From positions 1,736,001 to 1,800,000 of the forward strand of contig JBBCGH010000001.1 in assembly GCA_037200445.1 (NCBI GenBank): 64,000 nucleotides of DNA, read 5' to 3'. The notes under the pieces were generated by a model. It worked only from the letters and a program-made list of their open reading frames with translations. It ran no database searches and was not told where the DNA came from. Made by a program: the position numbers and the translations under genes. The DNA is from Alphaproteobacteria bacterium (GTDB lineage Bacteria > Pseudomonadota > Alphaproteobacteria > Rhizobiales > Xanthobacteraceae). Each line of letters begins with the position of its first letter. Positions within the stretch are counted from its first letter, which is position 1. Of the stretch, positions 46,693 to 54,541 are shown piece after piece.

Positions 46693-46726
46693 CAAGCCCC
46701 GGATTTCGCGACGCTCAATCCGGGCT
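46693..46726. repeat. REP-type palindrome next to the RAYT fragment
   Basis: Arms CCCGGATT (46698-46705) and AATCCGGG (46717-46724) around TCGCGACGCTC, flanked by AGC and CT. The sequence type is a common alphaproteobacterial REP. Its position directly after a RAYT remnant suggests the two moved together. Confidence 0.75.
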
Positions 46727-46767
46727 ACTTGCTGGGTACACTGGGATGTCGCGGAGAAATTTGGCTT

Positions 46768-47562
46768 ATGCGGCTCTTCGTCTTAGCTGCCGTTCTCGCA
46801 GGCGCCTTCCCGTTTCAGGCTGCTCAGTCGGCGCCGATTGATGTCTCAACCGCGGTTGCCCATTGCCGCGAGCGTCGTGGGTTGATTCAGCTCAGCGACG
46901 ATCAGACGCGATTGTGCTTCGACGGCGAGATTGTCAAAGAGCAGGATGATGCGCCGTTCCATGCGTTAAGGCAGCACGGCCTGTTCATCGTTCGAAGTAA
47001 TGGTGGATACCCGTCCACTGCGATTCGTCTGGCGAATATTTTGCGTGAGAAGGAGGCGATGATAGTCGTCTATGATTATTGCCTTTCCGCCTGTGCAAAT
47101 TTTTTTCTGGTCGCGTCATTTGAAACGTATGTCGTCAAGAAGACAGTTATGGCATGGCACGGAAACGGAACAAGGACCCGCTGCACGGTTCAAGGCATGG
47201 AAGTTAGCAGGAAAGGCAAAGTTCAGGGGCGTCAATGGTTCCCGGAAGGCAAAGTACCCCCCGGTTTGGCGGAAGCATGTGAGGCCGCGAGGCTGCGGGA
47301 TGCCTTTTTTTTGCAACGAGGCATCTCTGACAACCACCTCTATGAGCCGCAGCCGCTCGAGATTAGAAGGCGGTTTTATTTGAATATAAGCCAGGGCGGG
47401 GACGGGAGGGGTATTTTTTGGATGTGGCATCCAAGTAATTACGGAAACTATTTCAAAATACCGATCACCTATGAGTCGTATCCGGCCAATCAGGAGGAGG
47501 TTGATCAGATTCTGTCCAAGCTAGGGCGACGGGCGCACATCATCTACGATCCGCCGAATTGA
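46768..47562 (+). CDS. periplasmic ClpP-fold protein (COG3904-like)
   Basis: A 264-residue protein with a signal peptide (about 1-21, ending AAQSA). The body shows SNGG (77-80) with the YPSTAIRLANILRE helix, CLSACANFFLVA with candidate nucleophile S107, and TVMAWHG with H131, the same order and spacing as the ClpP-fold protein at 44736. This matches predicted periplasmic ClpP-like proteins (COG3904 type). A catalytic Asp is not certain. ATG 46768 is set by the signal peptide; GGAGA lies 11 bases upstream. Codon use and GC are lower than in mutY nearby. Confidence 0.7.
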   Translation: MRLFVLAAVLAGAFPFQAAQSAPIDVSTAVAHCRERRGLIQLSDDQTRLCFDGEIVKEQDDAPFHALRQHGLFIVRSNGGYPSTAIRLANILREKEAMIVVYDYCLSACANFFLVASFETYVVKKTVMAWHGNGTRTRCTVQGMEVSRKGKVQGRQWFPEGKVPPGLAEACEAARLRDAFFLQRGISDNHLYEPQPLEIRRRFYLNISQGGDGRGIFWMWHPSNYGNYFKIPITYESYPANQEEVDQILSKLGRRAHIIYDPPN

Positions 47563-47669
47563 TTGGCAGATTTCCGCTGCCCGCTAATTTGCCGTCAGCC
47601 CGTTCGCCTTCATTCGTACCGCAGGAACGGGTTTTGAGCATCTTTCGTGTTTGCTTCGTACCCCGCCGG

Positions 47670-47828
47670 TCACTCCCCGATCATGCCGACGATCTTCTAG
47701 GCGCCGGTCGCGTCCTTGCCGTAGCAGAGCATGTCCGAGCCGAGCGGGTTGATCGCCTCGGCCGCCACGAAGCCGACCTTGCCGCTCGGCGCGACGACGC
47801 TCCTGAAAATCCCGGCTCGCATCCCGCG
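47670..47828 (-). pseudogene. remnant of an SH3-like C-terminal domain with internal stop
   Basis: In frame after the DUF721 stop, the strand reads FRSVVAPSGKVGFVAAEAIN and then PLGSDMLCYGKDATGA, a TAG at 47697-47699, and KIVGMIGE before a final TGA. It looks like the end of a small secreted protein, broken by a nonsense codon (TGG to TAG) and lacking a start. The remaining bases 47563-47669 show no feature. Confidence 0.4.
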
Positions 47829-48305
47829 CTAGCTCCGCTTCACCGACGCACCCAACCTCGCCAGCGCGTCGCGCAACCCGTCGTCCCCGATATCCCGCAT
47901 GTCCGCGGCGAGGCGCGCGACCTCGGCCGGGTCGGGGGCGGGGAGGGCGGCCTTCTTCACCTGCCGCTTCAGCGGTGCCTGGCGGATCTGGAGGCGCGCG
48001 ACCGCGCGCCAGCCGAAGAAGCGGTTCACCTTCTCCAGGATCACGCCGGAGAGGTGCTGGATTTCCAGCGCCACCGGCCCCTCGACGCGGAGCACCAGGG
48101 TCGCGGGCTCCGCAGCGTCCTCGTGCACCGCGCGCGGCCAGATCATGCGCATCGGTTCGCAATGGTCGGCGATCTCAGGCCCGACGATCTCGGCCCAATG
48201 GGTCACGATGCCGGTCGAGGCGAAGCCCTGGCGGGCGAACGCCTCCTCGATCGTCTTCGCGACGATCTGGCTCAAGGGCTTGGGCTGCGAGCGAGGCTTG
48301 TTCAA
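47829..48305 (-). CDS. DUF721 family protein (DciA-like)
   Basis: A 158-residue protein of the DUF721 family; actinobacterial and other members (DciA) load or assist the replicative helicase DnaB. The conserved KH-like core is present: WAEIVGPEIADHCEPMRMIWP, then LVLRVEGPVALEIQHL and ILEKVNRFFGWRAVARLQI. The start seems to be TTG at 48305; no ATG precedes the core. It is divergent from mutY with 27 bases between starts. In relatives dsbA and smc follow directly; here an island separates them. Confidence 0.85.
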   Translation of the reverse strand: MNKPRSQPKPLSQIVAKTIEEAFARQGFASTGIVTHWAEIVGPEIADHCEPMRMIWPRAVHEDAAEPATLVLRVEGPVALEIQHLSGVILEKVNRFFGWRAVARLQIRQAPLKRQVKKAALPAPDPAEVARLAADMRDIGDDGLRDALARLGASVKRS

Positions 48306-48332
48306 GGGTCAAGGCTCTGTCAGATCGGAGCC

Positions 48333-49490
48333 ATGAGCCTAGCAGCGAAAGCACGGCGCAAGAAGGTTACCCCCCTCCCTAACCCTCCCCCTCAAGGGGG
48401 GAGGGAACACACCGAGTTCGCTGCACCTGCATCGCCGAATGCGGCCGACTTGCTCGCCTGGTACGACCGCCACCGCCGCGTGCTGCCGTGGCGGGCGAGA
48501 CAAGGCGAACGCGCGGAGGCGTATCGCGTCTGGCTCTCCGAAATCATGCTGCAGCAAACCACCGTGAAGGCGGTCGCGCCCTACTATGCGCGCTTTCTCG
48601 CGCGCTTTCCGACGGTCGCGGCGCTGGCCGGGGCGTCGCTCGAGGATGTGCTGAAGCTCTGGGCAGGGCTTGGCTATTACGCGCGCGCCCGCAACCTGCA
48701 TGCCTGCGCGAAAGCCGTGGTGGAAGAGCACGGCGGCGAATTCCCCGGCACCGAGGAGGGGCTCCGTATGCTGCCCGGCATCGGCGCCTACACGGCCGCG
48801 GCGATTGCGGCGATCGCCTTCGACCAGCCCGCGAGCCCGGTGGACGGAAACATCGAGCGCGTCGTCGCGCGTCTGTTCGCCGTCGAAGATGCATTGCCGG
48901 CCGCCAAGCCGCGCATACGCGCGCTCGCGGCCAGCCTCACGCCGTCGCGCCGGGCAGGCGACTTCGCGCAAGCCATGATGGATCTCGGCGCCACCATCTG
49001 CACGCCGAAGTCTCCGGCCTGTGTGCTGTGCCCATGGACCGGCGCATGCGTGGCGCGCGCGCGCGGCGATCAGGAGACCTTTCCGCGCAAGGCGGAGAAG
49101 AAAACCGGCGCGCTGCGTCGCGGTGCGGCGTTCGTTGTGGTGCGTGCCGATGGATTCCTGCTGACTCGAACGCGGCCCGAGAAGGGTCTGCTCGGCGGCA
49201 TGACCGAAGTGCCGGTAAGCGAATGGACGCGCGATTTCGACGAGGTGACGGCACTGGAGCATGCGCCGCTCAAGGCCGGATGGCGCCGCGTGCCGGGCGT
49301 GGTCACTCACACCTTCACGCACTTCCCGCTCGAACTGACGATTTATCGGGCGGGTGTCCCGGCCGCCCGCAAGGCTGCGCAGGGAATGCATTGGACGCCG
49401 CTCGCGGGACTTGCGGGCGAAGCGTTGCCGAATGTGATGCGCAAGGTCATCGCCCATGCGCTCGGAAGCGGCGCTCTCAAACCCTCGTGA
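48333..49490 (+). CDS. mutY: A/G-specific adenine DNA glycosylase
   Basis: Base-excision repair enzyme removing adenine opposite 8-oxoguanine. The 385 residues include E70 in SEIMLQQT, the helix-hairpin-helix LPGIGAYTAAAIAAIA, catalytic D171 in PVDGN, and the [4Fe-4S] cysteines C223, C230, C233 and C239. The C-terminal NUDIX-like domain recognises 8-oxoG. Residues ~12-24 (VTPLPNPPPQGGRE) are an insertion encoded by a G/C palindrome and are not part of the enzyme fold. ATG 48333 is the first start; the true start could lie after the insertion, but no Met is there. Confidence 0.94.
   Translation: MSLAAKARRKKVTPLPNPPPQGGREHTEFAAPASPNAADLLAWYDRHRRVLPWRARQGERAEAYRVWLSEIMLQQTTVKAVAPYYARFLARFPTVAALAGASLEDVLKLWAGLGYYARARNLHACAKAVVEEHGGEFPGTEEGLRMLPGIGAYTAAAIAAIAFDQPASPVDGNIERVVARLFAVEDALPAAKPRIRALAASLTPSRRAGDFAQAMMDLGATICTPKSPACVLCPWTGACVARARGDQETFPRKAEKKTGALRRGAAFVVVRADGFLLTRTRPEKGLLGGMTEVPVSEWTRDFDEVTALEHAPLKAGWRRVPGVVTHTFTHFPLELTIYRAGVPAARKAAQGMHWTPLAGLAGEALPNVMRKVIAHALGSGALKPS
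48370..48406. repeat. palindromic repeat inserted in-frame in mutY
   Basis: Perfect 9-base arms CCCTCCCCC (48383-48391) and GGGGGAGGG (48397-48405) around a 5-base loop, preceded by a CCCCCCTCCCTAA stretch. It encodes a PLPNPPPQGGRE peptide. The same peptide motif recurs in unrelated alphaproteobacterial proteins through this repeat, much as Rickettsia palindromic elements enter genes. Confidence 0.75.
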
Positions 49491-49574
49491 ATGTCACTTT
49501 CCGGCTTTCCACAAACTGCTAGCATCTCGGCCGCAACGTTGATCGACGGCGTTGCACAAACGGGGGTGACGCAC

Positions 49575-50599
49575 ATGGAATCCACGCGACGTGGGATGAT
49601 GACGGCTGCCGGCGCAGCCGTGGTCACGGTGGCGACGGCGCAAAACGCTTTCGCCAAATGGGAGGCAAGCGAGCGCTATCCGGACCCGGCGATCCAGACA
49701 CTCGATCCGTCGTTCAACAAGTACCGCATCGCGCAGACCACGGTGGAGCAGCTCTACACCGGCGCCCGCTGGAGCGAGGGCCCCGTCTACATGGGCGACT
49801 GGCGCTGTGTGCTGTGGAGCGACATCCCCAACAACCGCATCCTGCGCTGGGATGAAGAGACCGGCCGCACCGGCATCTACCGCAAGCCCTCGAACAACGC
49901 GAACGGCAACACGCGCGACCGCCAGGGCCGGCTTGTCACCTGCGAGCATGACGCGCGCCGCATCACCCGGACCGAATATGACGGTACGATCACGGTGCTG
50001 ATGGACAAGTTCGACGGCAAGCCGCTCAACTCGCCGAACGACATCGTGGTGAAGTCGGACGACACGATCTGGTTCTCCGATCCGCCGTTCGGCATTCTCG
50101 GCAACTACGAGGGCCACGTTGCGACACCCGAGCAGGCGGGCACGTTCGTCTTCCGCTTCATCCGAAGACCGGACAGGGCACGCCGGTGACCGCCGGCGAC
50201 TACCGGCCGAACGGATTGGCGTTCTCACCGGATGAATCGAAGCTCTACGTCATCAATGCGTCAGCGACGCCGCGCGAAATCCTCGTCTATGACGTGACCG
50301 ACGGCGGCACCAAGCTCGCCAACAAGCGCGTGTTCATCACCGCCGAGGCGGGCGGCACGCCGGACGGCTTCCGTCTCGATGTCGACGGCAATCTCTGGTG
50401 CGGCTGGGGCATGGGCAACGCCCAGCAGGACGGCGTGAAGGTGTTCGACCCGAGCGGCAAGCCGATCGGCTTCATTGCGCTGCCGGAGCGCTCCGCAAAT
50501 GTTTGTTTCGGCGGACCGAAACGCAACCGGTTGTTCATGGCGGCGAGCCACTCGCTCTATTCGCTCTATGTCAACACGCAGGGCGTGAAGGGCGGGTGA
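49575..50599 (+). pseudogene. SMP-30/gluconolactonase family protein, frameshifted
   Basis: Six-bladed propeller lactonase-type protein. ATG 49575 opens an export signal (STRRGMMTAAGAAVV, ending NAFA). Family motifs include WSEGPVY near the N-terminus with the metal Glu, NSPNDIVVKSDDTIWFSDPP, RPNGLAFSPDESKLYV and GTPDGFRLDVDGNLW. After TFVFRF the frame breaks: one missing base between 50159 and 50160 would restore FDPKTGQGTPVTAG and join the second half (to 50599). Repaired length is ~341 residues. Either a recent inactivation or a sequence error. Downstream genes are an aminotransferase and a Bug-type receptor. Confidence 0.82.
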
Positions 50600-50663
50600 T
50601 CAATTCCGTTCATGGCTCGCTCGCATTCTTTCAATCGCTCCCCCGCTTGCCGAGGAGGGTAGG

Positions 50664-51833
50664 GTGGCGGTAGAGCGCGTCATGCTCACCTCACAGCGCG
50701 CTCTGTTCGATATCCCGGCCGACGTGGCCTATCTCAATGCGGCGGGCTGGAGCCCGCTGCCGCGCGCCACGCAACAGGCCGCGCAAGCGGCCGTCTTGCG
50801 CAAGGGCCAGCCCTGGAAGCTCGCCCCCGACTTCCACACGACGCAGCACGAGCGCGCGCGTGCCGCGGCCGCCGCTCTGATCGGCGCCGATCCGAATGAC
50901 GTCGCGCTGGTGTCGTCGGTGGGCTACGGCGTCGCGATCGCCGGCAAGGTACTGCCGATCGCGCGCGGCTCACGCCTGCTGGTGCTGGAGAACGACCACA
51001 CCTCGCCGGTGCTCGAATGGGTGAGCCGCTCCGGCGCGCAGGGGTTCATCGTCGAGACGGTCGTGCAGCCTGCGGACGGCGACTGGACCGCGGCAGTGCT
51101 CGCGGCGATCGAGAAGCCAGGCGCGCTGCCGCTCGCGCTCGCGTCGATTTCCTCGGTGCATTGGTCGGACGGCGGCATGCTCGACATGCAGACGATCCGC
51201 GATGCCTTGCGCAAGCAGGGCGCGGCGTTGCTGCTCGATGCCACGCATAGCGTCGGCGTGATCGCGACCGACGTGAAGACGCTCGATCCGGATTTCCTGA
51301 TCTTCCCGACCTACAAATGGGTGCTCGGCCCCTACGGCCGCGCGTTCGTGTACGTGGCGAAACGCCATCAGGACGGCGTGCCGCTCGAACAGACCTCGTT
51401 CGGCCGGCGCGACGTGAAGGCCGAGAACCCGGTCTACTTCGCCGATACGCGCTATCTCCCCGATGCACGGCGCTACGACATGGGCGAGCGCGACCACTTC
51501 ATCTCCATGGAGATGGCCGCGATCGGCATGGAGATGATGGCGCAGTGGGGCGCCGAAGCTGTGGTGCAGCGGCTTGCGGCGCTGACGCGGCGCATCGCGG
51601 ATGGCCTCAATGGCACGAACGCCGTGCAAGTGCTCGATGAGAAGGTGCGCGCGCCGCACATCCTGAGCCTCGGCTTTGCGGGCGGCATGCCTGGCGACCT
51701 GATTCCGAAGCTCGCCGGCGAGCAGATCCATGTCGCGGCGCGGCTTGGGCGCATGCGCATTTCGCCGCACGTCTATAACGACGAGGCCGACGTCGATCGG
51801 CTCGTCGCGGCGATAAAGACGGCGATGGCTTGA
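50664..51833 (+). CDS. class V aminotransferase-fold PLP enzyme
   Basis: A 389-residue pyridoxal-phosphate enzyme of the isopenicillin-N-epimerase/kynureninase-like branch. PLP Lys is K218 in FPTYKWVLGPYG; D192 and H195 in LLDATHSVG hold the cofactor. The start is GTG 50664, preceded by GAGGAGG at 5 bases. The reaction is not predictable: aminotransferase, racemase and cysteine-lyase-like activities all occur. Its TGA at 51831-51833 sits just before the Bug-type gene at 51836, so the two are co-transcribed. Confidence 0.85.
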   Translation: MAVERVMLTSQRALFDIPADVAYLNAAGWSPLPRATQQAAQAAVLRKGQPWKLAPDFHTTQHERARAAAAALIGADPNDVALVSSVGYGVAIAGKVLPIARGSRLLVLENDHTSPVLEWVSRSGAQGFIVETVVQPADGDWTAAVLAAIEKPGALPLALASISSVHWSDGGMLDMQTIRDALRKQGAALLLDATHSVGVIATDVKTLDPDFLIFPTYKWVLGPYGRAFVYVAKRHQDGVPLEQTSFGRRDVKAENPVYFADTRYLPDARRYDMGERDHFISMEMAAIGMEMMAQWGAEAVVQRLAALTRRIADGLNGTNAVQVLDEKVRAPHILSLGFAGGMPGDLIPKLAGEQIHVAARLGRMRISPHVYNDEADVDRLVAAIKTAMA

Positions 51834-51835
51834 GC

Positions 51836-52798
51836 ATGTTGTCGCGCCGCTCCCTGATTGCGGCATCCGGCGCGCTGCTGACCCATTCGGCCTTCGCGCA
51901 GGACTATCCGGCACGGCCGGTGCGCATCATCGTTCCCTATCCGCCGGGCGGCGCGACCGACGTGCTGGCACGGCTGCTGGCGCCGCGCATCGACCAGGAA
52001 CTGAAGCAGAGCTTCGTCATCGACAATCGCGGCGGGGGCGCGAGCCAGGTCGGCACACAGGCGATCGCGGCCGCGCCACCCGACGGCTATACCATCGGGC
52101 TGATCGACTCGGCGTTCACCATCAATCCCGGGCTGTTCGCCGGCAAGCTTCCCTACGACACGCTGAGGGATTTCGCCGCCGTATCACTGGTCGCGACCAC
52201 GCCGCTGGTGCTGGTGGTGCACCCCTCCGTCGGCGTGAAGACCTTGCAGGAGGTGGTGGCGCTCGCAAAGCAGAAGCCCGGCAGCATCTCGTTCGCATTG
52301 CCGGGCCTCGGTACGCCGGTGCATCTCGCCTTCGAACAGCTGCGCCAGGTCGCGGGCGTCGATGTTGTGGCGGTGCCCTACCGGGGCGCGGGCCCCTCGA
52401 TCGCCGATTTTATCGCCGGGCAGGTGCCGGCGACATTTGCGACCATCCCGTCGATCCTCGAACATGTGCGCGGTGGCCGTGCCCGCGCGCTCGGGATTCT
52501 CGGCGAGCGCTCTCCGCTGCTCCCCGATGTGCCAACCATGACGGAAGCCGGCCTTCCCGGCATCGATGCGGGGCTGATGTTCGGCATTGTGGTGCCGGTG
52601 GCGACGCCCACCATGAACGTGAACCGGTTGAGCGAAGCCGCGGCCGTGACTGTGCGGACCGAGCCGCTGCGCGGGCGGCTCGAAGAGCTCGGCTATGTGG
52701 CGATCGGCTCGACCCCGGCCGAGTTCCGCGCCCGCATCGCTGCCGACATCGCCAAATGGTCCCGCATCATCGAGACGGGTAATATCAGGCCCAATTAG
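51836..52798 (+). CDS. Bug/TctC-type tripartite tricarboxylate transporter receptor
   Basis: Periplasmic solute receptor of 320 residues. The signal SRRSLIAASGALLTHSAFAQ is followed by the family-defining YPARPVRIIVPYPPGGATDVLAR and later GYTIGLIDSAFTINP. Bug proteins bind carboxylates, amino acids or similar anions for TctAB transporters or as sensors. No TctA/TctB genes are near, as usual for these expanded families. ATG 51836 is two bases after the aminotransferase stop; a TTG at 51830 is in frame but unlikely. Confidence 0.9.
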   Translation: MLSRRSLIAASGALLTHSAFAQDYPARPVRIIVPYPPGGATDVLARLLAPRIDQELKQSFVIDNRGGGASQVGTQAIAAAPPDGYTIGLIDSAFTINPGLFAGKLPYDTLRDFAAVSLVATTPLVLVVHPSVGVKTLQEVVALAKQKPGSISFALPGLGTPVHLAFEQLRQVAGVDVVAVPYRGAGPSIADFIAGQVPATFATIPSILEHVRGGRARALGILGERSPLLPDVPTMTEAGLPGIDAGLMFGIVVPVATPTMNVNRLSEAAAVTVRTEPLRGRLEELGYVAIGSTPAEFRARIAADIAKWSRIIETGNIRPN

Positions 52799-52887
52799 TT
52801 TTCGGCTGCGGTCGAAATCGGGGAACGGCGAACGTCTATGTGCCGGCGCGGCACAATGCCCGGCCATTGGGAACAAGGAGCAGTCCG

Positions 52888-53241
52888 ATGCAGTACCTCT
52901 TGATGATCTACGGCAACGAGGCCGGCATGGCGGCCGCGCCCGCCGAAGGCGTGCAGAAGATGAACGCCGCCTACCTCGCTTACACCGAGGCGATGAACAA
53001 GGCGGGCGTTGTTCGCGGCGGCAACCGGCTGCGCCCAACGACCGAGGCCACCACGGTGCGCGTGAAGGACGGCAAGAGCCAGGTGCTCGATGGTCCCTAC
53101 GCGGACACCAAGGAGCAACTCGCCGGATTTTTCCTGATTGATGTGCCCGACCTCGATGAGGCGCTATCGTGGGCGGCGAAATGCCCCGGCGCCGCGACCG
53201 GCACCATGGAAGTGCGGCCGGTCTGGCAGATGTCGGCATGA
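52888..53241 (+). CDS. YCII-related DGPF-domain protein
   Basis: A 117-residue protein of the YCII-related PF03795 (DGPF) family. It begins MQYLLMIYGNE and carries the name-giving motif DGPYADTKE (68-76), then GFFLIDVPDLDEALSWAAKCP. DGPF proteins are the constant partners of ECF42-type sigma factors and are often their targets; the sigma gene follows here. ATG 52888 has AAGGAG before it. The stop TGA (53239-53241) lies inside palindrome copy 4. Confidence 0.9.
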   Translation: MQYLLMIYGNEAGMAAAPAEGVQKMNAAYLAYTEAMNKAGVVRGGNRLRPTTEATTVRVKDGKSQVLDGPYADTKEQLAGFFLIDVPDLDEALSWAAKCPGAATGTMEVRPVWQMSA

Positions 53242-53280
53242 TCCCGAAAAGTGGGTACCGGTTTTCGGACAAGATTATGC
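53236..53280. repeat. dispersed GCATGATC-type palindrome, copy 4
   Basis: Same orientation as copy 1: GCATGATCCCGAAAAGTGGG, then TACCGGTTTTCGG and an arm ending GATTATGC. It contains the stop codon of the DGPF gene and ends 20 bases before the sigma-factor start, so it forms a hairpin within the likely bicistronic message. Confidence 0.85.
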
Positions 53281-53299
53281 GCAAGCAAAAAGGCTTCCC

Positions 53300-54541
53300 A
53301 TGATGCAGGATGCAGCGCGCGATGCCGCCGAGGACGTCGCGCGCCGCAGCTACGGCAAGCTCATCGCCTATCTTTCGGCGCGCACGCGCGATGTTGCGGC
53401 GGCCGAGGATGCGCTCGCCGAGGCCTTTGCGGCAGCGCTCGCCGACTGGCCCGCGAAGGGCATCCCGCAAAGTCCGGAGGCGTGGCTGCTCGCGGTCGCA
53501 CGCCGCAAGGCGATCGACGTCGCGCGGCGCCGGCGCACCGGCGAGCAGCAGGCCGGGCATCTTCAAATGATCCATGACGAACTCGAAGCGGCTGCGGGAA
53601 GCGCCTCCGAGATTCCGGACCAGCGTCTCGCGCTGATGTTTGCCTGCGCACATCCGGCGATCGATGCCGCCATCCGCGCGCCGTTGATCCTGCAGACGGT
53701 GCTTGGTTTCGATGCCGCGACCATTGCGTCGGCGTTTCTGGTCGCGCCCGCCACGATGGGGCAGCGGCTGTCGCGTGCGAAGACCAAAATCAGGGAGGCC
53801 GGCATCCCGTTTCGCGTGCCCGAGCGCGCCGAGTTGCCGGAGCGGCTCGAAGCGGTACTCGCGGCGATCTATGCGGCTTTCGCCGAAGGCTGGACCGATC
53901 CGGCTGGCACGGACGCGCGGCGCCGCAATCTCGCCGAGGAAGGGATCTGGCTGGGCCGGCTCGTCGTCTCGCTGATGCCGGACGAACCTGAAGCGCTCGG
54001 GCTGCTCGCGCTGATGCTGTTCGCCGATGCGCGCCGCGCCGCACGGCGTGACGCGAATGGCGACTACGTGCCGCTTGCCGAGCAGGATACGCGCGCATGG
54101 GACACGGCTCTGATCGACGAGGCGGAAGCGCTGCTGCGCCGCGCCAGCAAGATGAATATGGTCGGTCGCTATCAGCTCGAGGCCGCGGTGCAATCGGCCC
54201 ATGTGGTGCGGCGTCTCACCGGCGCGGCGGACTGGGCCGCAATCGAGAAGCTCTATGACGCGCTCTTCGCGCTGACCGGCTCGCCGGTCGTGGCGATCAA
54301 TCGCGCGGCCGCGGTCGGTGAAACGGAAGGCCCGGCCGCAGGGCTTGCGCAACTCGATGCGCTCGCCGACGATGCGCGCCTCGCCGACTATCAACCCTAT
54401 TGGGCGGTGCGCGCCACCCTTCTGGCGCGGACGGGAGATGCTGCGGCGGCCGCAAGCGCCTATGAGCGCGCGATCGGTCTCGAAAGCGATCCCGCCGTCC
54501 GCCGCTTCCTGCAAGCGCGCCGTGCGTCACTGGGACACTAA
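53300..54541 (+). CDS. ECF sigma factor with C-terminal TPR-like domain (ECF42 / DUF6596 type)
   Basis: Extracytoplasmic-function sigma factor of 413 residues. Region 2 spans about 12-75 (AEDALAEAFAAALADWP, LLAVARRKAIDVARRR) and region 4 about 120-165 (LGFDAATIASAFLVAPATMGQRLSRAK). A helical repeat domain of ~240 residues follows, with the LYDALFALTGSPVVAINRAAAV stretch typical of ECF42. Published work links this domain to sigma activity and finds no classical anti-sigma factor. The partner DGPF gene lies upstream. ATG 53300 is followed directly by a second ATG. Confidence 0.9.
   Translation: MMQDAARDAAEDVARRSYGKLIAYLSARTRDVAAAEDALAEAFAAALADWPAKGIPQSPEAWLLAVARRKAIDVARRRRTGEQQAGHLQMIHDELEAAAGSASEIPDQRLALMFACAHPAIDAAIRAPLILQTVLGFDAATIASAFLVAPATMGQRLSRAKTKIREAGIPFRVPERAELPERLEAVLAAIYAAFAEGWTDPAGTDARRRNLAEEGIWLGRLVVSLMPDEPEALGLLALMLFADARRAARRDANGDYVPLAEQDTRAWDTALIDEAEALLRRASKMNMVGRYQLEAAVQSAHVVRRLTGAADWAAIEKLYDALFALTGSPVVAINRAAAVGETEGPAAGLAQLDALADDARLADYQPYWAVRATLLARTGDAAAAASAYERAIGLESDPAVRRFLQARRASLGH

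Noticed and set aside
50186-50599. A separate 137-residue SMP-30-like gene
   Set aside because: It completes the propeller of the preceding frame and has no start signal of its own.
52184-54514. A 776-codon minus-strand frame over the Bug, DGPF and sigma genes
   Set aside because: It crosses three well-supported plus-strand genes and shows only shadow composition.
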